From positions 25,390,001 to 25,454,000 of the forward strand of contig CM062218.1 of the NCBI GenBank assembly GCA_031216445.1: a DNA stretch of 64,000 bases, in the 5' to 3' direction. Under the pieces are notes generated by a model. The model did not search any database, had not been told where the DNA came from, and saw only the letters and a list, made by a program, of their open reading frames with translations. Made by a program: the position numbers and the translations under genes. The DNA comes from Lateolabrax maculatus. Lineage: Eukaryota > Chordata > Actinopteri > Acropomatiformes > Lateolabracidae. Shown here piece by piece: positions 33,467-44,885 of this stretch (within the stretch, counting starts at the first letter, position 1; the number at the start of each line of letters is the position of its first letter).

Positions 33467-34533
33467 TGTTCCAGCAAGAGATACTGTAAGACTTAGAGCA
33501 CACTGGCAGACGAAGAGAAAGACAAAAGACACTCACATATGTGCAGCCTGCAGTATACTGGATCCAATGGCCAGCTGACTCAGAACTTGCACACCAATGG
33601 AGTGTGTGAAAAGCCTGGATACAGAAAGAACTGCCCACAGCACAAGAACCACGACTGCCGCTGCACTGCACTCTGATGTATGATGAGACTCAGCAACATA
33701 CTGACTACAAAGAATGCTGGACAGAGTTGATTACAGGCAAAATATTATCTGTAATATGTCAAGACCTGTATGTTGGACCACAAGGACCAGCAGCAGCAGT
33801 TACTCTACCACCAGAACTACGTCCCTGGTTTCAAGTCACCAGCTCCGTCCCACATGTTACACTCCTGATAGCTAATGGACATGAATCACGTGACCTAGGA
33901 CCGATGGTGAAGGCAGCACTACAAGTGACTGTATGGAAACCAACTCAGAACACGCATGTGCAGTCATCCTCCGATGGACAATATGTGAAAATATTTCTGC
34001 GAGCATATGACAAAGGAACAAGAGCCCAAGTGCTACTAAGTCAGAGATTCCCTACTCAACTGCCACTCTCAGAAGAACATAGTGTGCTACTACATCAGAT
34101 ACCACATGAGTTATGGTCACATCATAAAACAGATGTAGGGCTAGTTAGGTCAGCACAGCCAGTTCACATCAAAGCAAAAGAGGGCATTGTGTTGCCATAC
34201 CAAAAACAATATCCCATGAAACCACACCAAATAGCAGGTATAAGACCCACCATCAAGGGCTTGGTAGCAGCAGGTGTGTTAAAACCAACAAAAAGTCTGT
34301 GTAATACACCAACTTGTCCAATAAAACAAAATAAACTCTAGTGACTATCGATTGGTGCATGATTTGTGCGCCATTAATTCCACTGTAGATGCAGAAGTAC
34401 CTGTGGTTCCAGACCCACATACTTTGCTTTCTAATATCCCACATGACGCCTGTTGGTACACAGCATTTGTTAGTGTGCCATTACACCCAGATTCACAGTA
34501 TCTGTTTGCTTTTACATATCAAGGACAGCAGTA
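33467..34533 (+). pseudogene. pol: ERV-A gag end, pol start and RT N-terminal half (segment 4)
   Basis: The nucleocapsid-like piece (33467-33675), the 221-codon frame (33676-34341) and the shifted RT frame (34352-34533) match segment 3. Confidence 0.7.
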
Positions 34534-35054
34534 CACTGTAAATGCAAACATGGTATTTAATTAAAAATAGTAAATTGACTTAAATCATTTTTTATCAAAT
34601 TGCTATTAACACTCACTTTTAGTAAGTTACTTGTAATTTGTGGTTGAAAAATCTCACCAGCTCAGTCTACTTGAACTGGATTAATTTAGAAAAAGTATGT
34701 TTTCGATAATTGTGCTTTTACAAGTACATTTACTCAATACTGCACTTAAGTACAAAGTACTTTAAGTACTTTACTTTTTTTTTCATATTACTGTCTACTT
34801 TTACTCCACTACATTTCAGAGGGAAATATTGTACTTTTTACATCACTGCATATCACTGCAATAATACATACGCGATATATAATAATAATCAGTAGTATGC
34901 TACTTTTAATTTTAATATTTTAAGTATTTCTTTTTGTGGTTATATGTTTTTTACTTAATTGAAATTTTCACTGCAGGAGCTGTATTGTAAAAGAGTAGTT
35001 TCACGGAGTGGTATTAGTACTTTTGCTTCGATTTGAAAACTTCGCCGGCTTTTT

Positions 35055-35213
35055 TTTTTTTTTCCCGACCTGTGGGCATGCGCAACTCCGTCCTCTCTAC
35101 GCCTGACGGTATGTCAACAACACACCCGCAACGGACGAGGAGCTGGACCTAATCCCTGCAACAGCACTCGTTAAGGTTATTTTCAGCATTCTTGTGCTTG
35201 GCACACTCATTTG
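35055..35213 (+). promoter_or_regulatory. CpG-rich promoter and exon 1 (cassette 4)
   Basis: Same block as in cassette 1, exon end 35213. Confidence 0.5.
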
Positions 35214-35733
35214 GTGAGTAATATTTTACCCTTGTTTAGACCGTTTTCTTTCTGTAAGTAAGCGCCATATTTTTCGTGCTTGCTAGTAATGATGTGTGTT
35301 GTAATGTCGGCTAACGCTGCCTCAGAGCTATATAGCTCTGAGCTAGCTGAACTATATTATGGACATAACGTGTCTTACTTTTGTCACGTTAAAGTTGAGG
35401 AGAAACTTTAGTGTAGCGGTCGCGGGCGTGCTCGTCACGTGCACGCGCACACCCGCTGTCGGAGTTGATTTTTTTTTCTGAGGCCAGTCATCTATGAGTA
35501 CTCACTCACGATGAGAGACTGATCCCGGCGGTTTGTGAGTTTCCATGAGCAGGAGGGCATTCACATGGCAGAACATCAGAACAAGTCTGGATGTATCATT
35601 TTATTTTACGTTCGGCTGTTAAGTTAGGACTATGCTAACTTAATGTTATTTTATTTAACCCTCCTCACTTAACACTAGTCATATTTGTAGCTGTGTCGTT
35701 TCCATGGTTACCACGTTTAGCGCGCCCAATGAG

Positions 35734-36353
35734 CCGGTCACCCGCTCCACTCAGTGTGATCATTCTGCAGGATCAATGAACTGTCAGCGTGTTTAATCAA
35801 TCATAACTCTGAATACTAAACTGATTTTCACGGGATTGTTTAATGCAAACGTCACACATGTATATATATATACAGATATATAGGGAGAGAGAGATAGATA
35901 GATAGATATAGATTTTCATTTTTTTTTATATATATGTAGATATACATATTCATTTTTTCTGAGATCTAACTTCTGTCTATTGTGTTTTATCTTATATTGA
36001 TGTATAATGTTGTATTGTTTCTTCATTTTTCAACTTATTAAAATAGCTGAGTAGTACACAATCTGCTTCTGCTTCTCTATCATATATTAGTGTTTTTATA
36101 TATATGTGTGTGTGTGTATTATATTATATCATACATAGCATATATCACATACCAGAATATTCTATTACCGTTATGCCTATTATGTATATTAAAATACGCC
36201 GAATCATGTGTCCGGTATCATGCCTACATGTATGACGTTTGCAGAAAAAAATCCCGTGAAAATCAGTTTAGTATTCAGAGTTATGATTAATTAAATGCAT
36301 TGACACTTCATTGTACCTGCAGACAGATTACACTGAGTGGAGCGGGTGACCGG
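35734..36353 (+). repeat. Large palindrome in intron 1 (cassette 4)
   Basis: Arms conserved; shorter spacer as in cassette 3. The YY1-like motif follows at about 36357. Confidence 0.85.
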
Positions 36354-36749
36354 TCCAAGATGGCGGCCCCACGTCTCGTCAGCGCCAATAGGCAGTAGCG
36401 GTCGATGCGGCGTCTACTCTTTATATGTCTATGCCGCACACTGTTTACTTGCGCAGTGCTTGTCTGATCACACGAGGAGTGCAGTGAGAGCCCGCAGATC
36501 AGATTTGGGACAGACAAAAGGGTCTCCCTGTCTGTCTTTTTATCATAGCCTGTTACCATTGCTGGCATACTCAGTGGCCTAAGTTATTCTTTAAGGTTAT
36601 GTTGTCTAGAATATGTACATTACAATAGTCTTTGTGGGTAATAGGCCTATGTTACAGTTTTCACTTGTACTGGAAACAAGATGTTTATGAGTTGTGGTGA
36701 GCTTTGGTTGTGTTAAATTGTTGTATTGTTCTTAACTGTCCCCTTCCAG

Positions 36750-36796
36750 GCTCAGGCAGATGGTGATCAATCCACAGTTCCCTTGATACCACATAA
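36750..36796 (+). other. Noncoding exon 2 (cassette 4)
   Basis: As at 8479-8525. Confidence 0.5.
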
Positions 36797-37047
36797 GTGA
36801 GTCATTTACCATTTACCTTTTGTACTGCTGTGTTCATTTGGTAGCTGTTCTTGTCTTAAAGAAGTTAAATGATTAAAAGCTTGATAATTAGATAGATTTT
36901 TGCAAGGATTTAGTTTTTTTCTGTTGCTCTGGTATTTCAAGTCTGATACTGCATGTTAGTGTTTTTGTTTTTTGTTTCTATTTTGCCGGGCTTGATGCTA
37001 AAATGATCTTTTCTTTTCAGATTTTTCAAGAAGACAAAAAACTTCCT

Positions 37048-37779
37048 ATGCAGTGGTCGTGTAAGTACTGCACATTTTGTGCTGAAAAGAGGTGCTTCTT
37101 ACTTAAGCATTACCGCTTAAAACACGGGTGCCACACTCGAATATCACCACTACCGTGCCTTTATAAGGAGTGCCTGTGCACATTTAAATCTTTCAATGCA
37201 CTCAAAGTCCACTTATCAACATGGCACACTCAAAAGGACCTGGGGAACGTGGGTGAAACTGCTTTCCATTGTCAGCTGTGTGACTTTGTGGAGCCTTGCA
37301 CTGGAGCTGACTTTTTTACCCATTTACGAAGACATTTGAAGCTGAAGCAAAAGGTTTCCTGTCCATATCAAGGCTGTAGCTTTCAGAGCAATGTTTATTC
37401 AACCTTTAATGCACATAAAAGCAAAGAACATCAAGACCACAATAAGATGGCATTCAAACCTGAAATTGTGTCACATAATGTACTTGAGGTACCTCCACCT
37501 AATATAAATATTCAACCTGAGGATAGTGCCCCTGAAACTGATCAGGTTGAGTTTGAGGTTACTGAGCTCAATGAAGATGTGGGAGACTTGGAGAGTCAGT
37601 TGGAACATAATGTAGCTGCTGTTTTTCTGAAAATGTCATCGATTCTTAACATCTCTGAAAATGCCCTGCAAGAAGTTATAGAGCAGATCAACCAAATTTA
37701 TGTGCTTTCACAGCCATTGTTACATACCTCGGTTGGAAAAATACTAAATCAACATTGTGGAGATGTTGAGGACTCTTAA
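37048..37779 (+). CDS. Four-finger zinc-finger frame (cassette 4)
   Basis: Identical in amino-acid sequence to the cassette 1 frame; all zinc ligands present. Confidence 0.55.
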   Translation: MQWSCKYCTFCAEKRCFLLKHYRLKHGCHTRISPLPCLYKECLCTFKSFNALKVHLSTWHTQKDLGNVGETAFHCQLCDFVEPCTGADFFTHLRRHLKLKQKVSCPYQGCSFQSNVYSTFNAHKSKEHQDHNKMAFKPEIVSHNVLEVPPPNINIQPEDSAPETDQVEFEVTELNEDVGDLESQLEHNVAAVFLKMSSILNISENALQEVIEQINQIYVLSQPLLHTSVGKILNQHCGDVEDS

Positions 37780-40536
37780 GTGAGTGAGATAGCTAAAGTA
37801 TTTACTGAGAATAATGTATTCCTGAAATTCACTTCTACTAGGGGGTCATTGTCAACCACTAGCAAGCGAACATCATACATTTGAAAAGAATTCTCAGTGG
37901 TGACGCCTATTGAGTTTGTCCTAAAAAATGACAGGCAGACAGTTGTGTATATCCCCATACTAAAAATGCTGCAGACATTACTAAACAATGGAGAAATTTT
38001 AGATAAGGCCATGTCATCTGAGACAAATTTGTCACAAGGATACAGATCTCACAGGGATGGTTACCGGTTTAAAGACAATTCTCTCTTGACAGAGGAAGAA
38101 TTCAGGATTGCTCTTTTCTTGTACATAGATGATTTTGAGGTGGCTAAGCCCTTGGGAACCTCCAGAAAGAAACACAAGCTGCCATCTACTGGGTACTTGG
38201 AAATCTACACCCTAAATATCGCTCCTCTCTTCATTCCATTCAGCTTGCTCTACTCATCATCGCTGAAGATGATATCAGGAAGTTGACTTTAAATGAGAGA
38301 CCACAGTCTATTGAAGAATTAAAAGTGCAACTGGTAGATAAACTGTCACTGCAGTATGACTTTAAACTGCAGTATGAAGATCAAGACTTCCATAATGCCC
38401 TCTGCAATTTGACTGAAATAACTGATTTACCTGAAAGAGCTACGCTCAAAATCATCCCTCTTGTGACTCTCCATTTAACCGCATTGTCATCACCCACCAC
38501 AACATCAGACACTGAGTGCAGCACAGCAGACACTGAGATCCTGTCGACATCACCATCGCTAAGACAACAGTGGCCAGATTTCTTGACATACCCAATTTCT
38601 CAGTTGATGTTGACTATAGACTCAGACAGGCAGATCTTGCCTTTATGAAGGATGGAACACGTATGACTCTACCACGAGATATGAAGCATGACATACTAGA
38701 AAAGCTTGCTGAGACGATGTACCGTTTCAAGGCTTACCCTAAAGATGATGACTTCAGCAGTGTTGCAAAAGCACTAATTAGCAAACACCCCTGCCTCACT
38801 GAGCCTGGACCACACAGATGGTATGGCTGGAAAAACAGCCTTAAATTATCGCACAAAGCTTCAAAAAGCTGGATGTGAGGATGTAGCAATCAATGGAGGC
38901 AAAAGAAGTAAAGGCAACCCAGAAGGAGAATCCTCAAGCAAGAATATCAAACGGCCAAAAAGAGGTGAAGCAAACTACCTACCTAACTTACCTGAAGGAC
39001 ATGATGAAACAAGCCTTGAAAATGCCAGAAAGGTTCTCGTGGAAGAAATGAAGAAGAAACAACCCAATGGCACTCTCATCTCACAAATGATGGACCAATC
39101 ATTCCCACTACGCAGACAAGAAATTGTAGAAAAGGAACCTGCTGTACAGAACATTGTTGAACGATGGCCAGCACTCTTCACAGACAGGTAAACTATTTTT
39201 GTTCTCAACCAATAAAATAATGCCTATCAAAAAGAAATTCAAGGTGTGTGGCTAGAAATCCAAACACACTTGTTGGAATGTTAACACTTCTGCCATCTCT
39301 CCATCCCTACCCACCCCTCTCTCTACTTTTCAGGTGTTTGCTGAGTTCAACAGAATCGCAAGTAAGAATCTTGAGGGAGACTTCTTTGAGGCTCTGGACC
39401 AGTATACCCCACGTTTCATTGAACTTTTCAAAACAAGAAGGGGAACTGTTGGCCAGAAGCTCAGTGAGCTGATGCAGCACATGAGCTGGATGGTAAGTAG
39501 GTTAATTTTGCTTTTGATCTGTGTGATAGTTCATCAATCAAGTTCTAAATGAGATGATCCAGCCCAACCTATTCTATTTCCTGTCTGACTTGTGCTTGTG
39601 CCTTGCAAATTACTCTGTTAACTGGTCTTTTCTCTCTCTGTGTATCATTAGACACCAGACGTGACAGTACTTCGCTCTGTTGTCCTCAAAGGCATTCCTA
39701 TTTTACTTGGTGACGACTCCAGTGAATTCTTCAAGACATGCTCTGTAAGTACGTGCACATAAGAAAAAGTTTGGTCTGCATTAAAATAGAACTATATCTG
39801 TGCTGACATAGAAGATGTAATTTTATCTGCACAATATACAATATACATTTTGTACAGTGATTGATGTATTTTGTATGGCAATTCCTCCACAGCTAATCTG
39901 AGAGGTATTTAAACAGCCAGTAAATAAAAATGAAATTTGCCACATAAACGTTGTACACATTAATTAATTGTAAATCTAAGGAGCAGGAGTCCAGGCTGAA
40001 AAGTCAGTGTCACTGTTTAAGAATATATGGACCTTGTGGACCATAGCTTTAGTTTAATCATACCACATTTATTTTGTTGGTTATATTGTAACAATCCAGT
40101 GTGAACACATATTTAAAACCATATTCCCTAGCAAATGCTTTCAACATTAAAAATGAATGTTTAGAAGAGCATAAATTGCCATGCTGAAGGATGTGTGTGT
40201 GTGTCTTTGTAGGGTACAGCGAGAGACGAGGCCCTAGAATGCACTGTCGGTGTGCTGACAGTTGTCAGTGAAGATAATCCTCATGAGGGTCCAAGTTCAG
40301 TAGACCTCCAGCCCATCTCCACTGCCATCATTCTGGAGGGAGGTATCATCATGGATCATATAAAAAAACTTGCCTCAGGCAGTTTGTCTGTTATTTGGGC
40401 TTACATATGCTTTGCATTTGGATTACCCAAAATGCATGGCAAATACACTCAACTTCATTCAGACTGTGATGCTTGGACTGGGAAAGAAAACCTCCCACCA
40501 AAACTGTTAACTTTGAAGAACAGTCTACTGGGTTAG
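37780..40536 (+). pseudogene. SAMD3-like part, exons 3-6 (cassette 4)
   Basis: Exon 3 runs to 39187, exon 4 is 39334-39492, exon 5 is 39652-39744 and exon 6 is 40213-40536. In addition to the shared lesions it has a 9-bp in-frame deletion near 38549 (loss of Gly-Arg-Ala) and a 1-bp deletion near 38583 that adds a further frameshift. The exon 6 frame is intact. Confidence 0.55.
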
Positions 40537-41503
40537 ACCAGTAAAGAGCCATCAGCTGTCAGATAGCACTTTGTAAATTATGCAGCAGTTAATGTTCTCC
40601 TGTTATCAGAGAAAGTTTTATGCTTTCATGCAACTGAGCTGGCTTGTTTATGATCTCAAAAAAAAAAAAAATTCTATTAAAGTGTACCATGTTATGCTAG
40701 TATGCTAATGGTGGAAATAGCGCCACCTTGTGTTGCAAAGAGTTGTTAGATAATGTTGTCAGAAAGGAACCTAGCAAGGTTGACCTGTTTACATTTGTGT
40801 TTTGGGAAAACTTTTAATAGTTATAATGTAGTACAAATACAAAACCCAAGGAGTGATGTTTTTCTGTGTTGGTTTAAACCTTGGACTGATGCTCGCTTTG
40901 GGACACAAAAGCATTTGTTGTACTTTCAGTTTTGATCAGAAATGCAATGATTTTGCATGCACTGAAGTCCTGTAATTATCAGGTGTTTACCTGTTTAATA
41001 TTGTGAGACTGTTACATGCATAGAATTAGCTCACAAAAATGTGGTTTTATTTTTGCCATGTCCATGTCATGTTCTACAGTCAAATCAAACCACAAGTTTG
41101 TTGTTTAGCTGCTGTTTTGTACTTGAATGTACAAGAAAGTGATACTTGGGAACAGAACACTTGAGGCTGAATAATAGATTTAATGCATATTGTTATTACA
41201 ATAGCCTAACAGACATAGATCACACTATGAGCAATTTTACAACTAGCTTTAAAATACATTAAATATGACAAGAAGATAGAGAACAGTAATTTTATTGTTT
41301 ATTGTAAGGTTATTACATGAGTGATAAAACACACATTTTATATTGGAGAATTGGAATCAAAAGTAACAATATCGAACATTTATTGTTCAGCCTAGATCTG
41401 TCAATGATGCAATTATTTTTTTAATAAATGTTGTAATGCAGCTGAACAAACCCAGTGAGTGTTCTTTTAAAGTATATGTTTGTGGTGTTTTTCCCTTTAT
41501 TAG
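40537..41503 (+). other. 3' flank (cassette 4), no gene seen
   Basis: As in the other cassettes, with a 6-bp deletion near 40818. Confidence 0.4.
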
Positions 41504-41593
41504 GTAATAACAGCTAAAATAGATAAGAAATGGGAGAAGGACAAGGACCCATTCAAGGAAATTGGTTTGTTTAATTTAACTGAACTGAAATGA
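41504..41593 (+). other. Exon-like segment (cassette 4)
   Basis: Same 29-codon frame as at 2463-2552. Confidence 0.3.
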
Positions 41594-41879
41594 ACTGAAA
41601 AAAAATGAGTGAGTAGTAAGTAGTAGGTATCATAATTCTAAGTGGGGTTAAATTTGTATCAAGCAGTCCACACAAAATGAAAAAATTAAGTTAACACTAA
41701 GCATGGCTATTAAGTTACATGAACTTTTTTTTTTTTTTTAGTTGTACTACTTGATTTAGTACTGCACACTTAAAATAAACAAGCTTTTCTAACTCACTAT
41801 TCTTAAGATTACTTTGCTTAATTTGCAACGAGTTTGCATACTTTTTTTAAGTAAGGTCAACTAATTAGATTTTACAGTG

Positions 41880-42374
41880 AGTATACGTACACACGTCTCC
41901 CGCAGAGCTATGTTGAAAGTCCCTCAATATTCAGTCGAGTATTGGCTAATGACCTGCAACACCTAGACGTGTCCAGTACAGTACTACAATATGTAGATGA
42001 TCTCTTGATATGTAGCACCTCCAAAGCTCAATGTGCACAAGACTCAGTCTCAGCCCTGATGGCTTTAGAAAAGGGGGCTCACAAGGTGAGTAAAAATAAA
42101 TTACAGTTTTGCCAGACACAGGTTGAATACTTAGGTAGACAACTCTGTGGCACTAAATGAGCTATAGCGCCCTCACAAATTGAGGCAGTATCGAAAGCTC
42201 CCAAACCACAAACGGTGAGACACATGTCATCATTTCTGCCATCTCAGCTTTACTAGAAGCCATCCAAAAGTGTTAGCCATCATTAAATGCGTAGCTCATC
42301 AAAAAACGAATTCCCTGATAGCTAAAGGCAACAACTTAGCAGATGAAGCCGCAAAACGCATAGCTACACCCACC
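41880..42374 (+). pseudogene. pol: ERV-A segment 5: RT C-half and RNase H end, array edge
   Basis: RT half (41884-42160, TGA at 42158) and RNase H fragment with a 7-bp deletion near 42262. Similarity to the other units stops at 42374, within the codons after DEAAKRIA, where ERV-B sequence begins. Confidence 0.75.
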
Positions 42375-42515
42375 GCTGTGAGTGAAAAGTTGCTGTGGTT
42401 TATGTGGTTTATATTAATGTGGTAGATTTTATATTGAATAAGAATATATAGGTTGTGATCAACAATAGGAGGTTAATTAAAATACAGGGAAGGATATTCT
42501 GTTTTTAATGCTAAA

Positions 42516-42760
42516 ATTTATGAGCCTCTAAAGAGGACATTCCTGAATCTGTTAAAACATATGAGCCTTTTCTACAAAGGACATTCTTTAGTTTGTTAAA
42601 ACATATGAGCCTTTTCTATAGAGGACGTTTTTGAATCTGTTAAAACATATGAGCCTTTTTGGGGGATATTTCAGAATTGGTAATAACTTATGAGCCTCTT
42701 TCAGAGGACATTTATTTGATTAAATATGAGCTCCCAATAAGGACGTTTGTGATCTTGAAG
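42516..42760 (+). repeat. Tandem ~42-bp repeats, U3-enhancer-like
   Basis: About six imperfect copies begin TATGAGCC and include GAGGACATT-type cores and GTTAAAACA ends. Starts are near 42519, 42561, 42605, 42648, 42690 and 42726. Direct repeats of this size are typical of retroviral U3 enhancers. Confidence 0.6.
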
Positions 42761-43564
42761 TAGAAAGATCGGTAGGGATATTAGTAGGTTAGGCTTAATT
42801 TTGTTAATATAGGTGTGGGTAATAATCCTATATTATTGAGGAATTTAAGGGGTTAATAGAGTTCAATAAGTTAGAATGGAAAAATAGAAATGTATAATAT
42901 GTGGTTGTAACTTAGTGTTTGAAAAAGGAGTATGCTTGTTTATAATGCAGTTAAAATGGTCTAGTAGAATTATGGGACGTTGAATTTCTTTTCTGTTTCT
43001 CTCTTTGTTCTCCTATATTGTGAGAGAGCTGAAGGGGAGGAAAAAGAGGAGGAGGTGCAGGCAGGAATTTGGCTGGCCCATATATCACATGGATTGAGGC
43101 TTGCTGATAACAGCATGTGCAGTTCCTGAATCCAGTCTGAATAAGGCCAGTACAGTTTTTATCCACAAACTCTTTTTCCAAACACCTGCTTTACAAATGT
43201 TTTTATGTGAATTCATTCATAGCTATTATTGATGACATACATTTGATTTGCTTTCATATATGGTGCTATATGAACATTTCTCAATTTGGGGTTAATAGAG
43301 TGCATTTATTTGCTTGTGCATTTATGAGCAATATTTGCTGTAGTTATTTCAAAGTGACGCTTGGCAACGGACTGATCAGTTAATGTATTTGATTAATTAT
43401 TGGAGTATTGTGGTTGAACTCTGTTGAGAGTTGTTTGTGTGTGTAGTCAATATTATTTGCGGATTTGGTGATGTGGGTGTTGCTACTATAATAAGTAAGC
43501 TGTTGATTCCTTTGAAGTTGACAATCCTCATGCATTCTTTTTCGCATTGACTGTGGTAAAATAG

Positions 43565-43690
43565 TGGCATATAAAATAAATAAATAAATAATACGAATAA
43601 ATAAGTAAACGGATTGATTGGTTGATTGATTGATTTGTTGGTTGATTGATTGATTGATTGATTTGCTGATTAATTGATTAGTTAAGAAAA
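43565..43690 (+). repeat. (AAATA)n-like and (TTGA)n simple repeats
   Basis: A short AAATA-type run near 43575 is followed by a TTGATTGA run to 43685. Confidence 0.8.
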
Positions 43691-43857
43691 AAAAAAGAGA
43701 GAGGGAAAGTGATCTTAATAGCTTTAAGGGGTTTAAAGTCTTAGTAATTAGTTTCAGTCTATAACTTGGGAATATAAAAAGTCATCAAAATGACAAAAAA
43801 GAACATTGAAATCCCAAATCCCAAAGTCAAAAAAATGCAAAAGAAATAGAAAAACTA

Positions 43858-44859
43858 ATGGCGGAAATTAATACACCTATTTCGCATACGGAGCCAATCA
43901 AGAACCCTCCACCTTATAAGGAAGAGGTGCAGTTTAAGGAAGCCTATCCCCAACTTCCAGTTTTGAGTCATGATGGTGTATACCATATTGAAGATGATGA
44001 CAGAAGAGTGATTGAAGAAGGGAAAGCTACAACTACCATCGTGATGCGTCCTTTCATCAAGTCCAAGAAGCCAGGGATGTTAAGGAAGAAGTCAAGTGAA
44101 CTCGGACCAGGAAAAGCAGCCTCCAGGAGATATGAGTATGACAGTGATGATGATACTAGGCCAATTGGAGGATACGATCCCTCAGTGAAGGAAATATTGG
44201 TCAGAGCTGAAAGAAGAGGAAGACAACCTTTGGAAAAACCAGACGCAAAATATGTTATTACCAGTGATAGTGTCACTAGGGATGATGACAGTGATCGGGA
44301 GCGTGAGTATACTCCCTACACAAGACGACACTCAATACAGCATCACACTCAAATAATGAAATTGTTGCATGCTATGATGAAGCCTAAAGAAATAGCGATA
44401 GCTAAATGTGCAGCTCATAAAGCTGATGTGTCGAAAGTGACAAGGGGGAATAACGCGGCTGATGAAGCTGCAAAAGCAGTCACGGGTGCAGACAAATTGG
44501 GCAAAGTACTTCTGGTTACACATGAAGTGAATTTGGAAGACAAAATCACACTAAGGGATGTGATTCTGATGCAGGAAGTTGCATCTGCAATGGATAAACA
44601 GTTGTGGCAAGAGCGTGGTGCCACACAAGATTCTACTGGACTTTGGAAAAATCATGAGGGGCTGATAATAGCGCCCCCAGACCTGTTGGGTCTGATGATT
44701 CAAGAAGCACATGGGTTAGCTCATGTTGCAAGGGGGGAAGTTAGAAGAAAGATCACAAAGGAGTATGGATTTTGGGCACCATGTTTGTTTGAGCAGATTG
44801 ACTATGTCATAGGCAGATGCACTATCTGTCTAAAAAACAATGTTCGGAGAGGTGAATAG
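43858..44859 (+). pseudogene. gag-pol: ERV-B gag N-terminus fused to RNase H and integrase zinc domain
   Basis: A 333-codon open frame. Residues 1-~165 are gag-like, with a PPPY late-domain motif (NPPPYKEE, residue ~20) and acidic, Arg-rich stretches. Residues ~167-215 match the end of RNase H (AKCAAHKAD... NNAADEAAK). Residues ~275-330 form the integrase zinc domain (HGLAHVARGE, CTICLKNN: HHCC site complete). Most of gag, protease, RT and half of RNase H are missing, yet the frame is kept across the deletion. It ends at TAG inside the hairpin at 44847-44885. Confidence 0.7.
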
Positions 44860-44885
44860 AAATGTATAATTTCTATTCACCTCTC
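44847..44885 (+). repeat. Near-perfect hairpin interrupting ERV-B pol
   Basis: The arms GAGAGGTGAATAGAAAT and its exact reverse complement (44847-44863 and 44869-44885) surround the 5-bp loop GTATA. It lies between the integrase zinc domain and core and creates the stop at 44857. An inverted duplication by template switching is the simplest origin. Confidence 0.85.

Larger units (their letters stand above)
30625..34533 (+). mobile_element. ERV-A segment 4
   Basis: Layout as segment 3. RT resumes inside SPSIFSR because the cassette/RT boundary is deleted. It ends with AGTA (34530-34533) before cassette 4. Confidence 0.8.
34534..41879 (+). mobile_element. Cassette 4: complete gene-carrying element
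   Basis: Left terminus CACTGTAAAT (34534), right terminus ending 41879, AGTA on both sides (34530-34533, 41880-41883). Second complete example after cassette 1. Confidence 0.65.
42375..43857 (+). mobile_element. ERV-B 5' region: LTR/leader candidate
   Basis: 1.5 kb of AT-rich sequence ahead of the ERV-B gag start. It holds tandem repeats (42516-42760) and simple repeats (43565-43690). It is the place expected for LTR and leader, but I could not identify LTR ends, a primer-binding site or a matching 3' copy. Confidence 0.35.
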
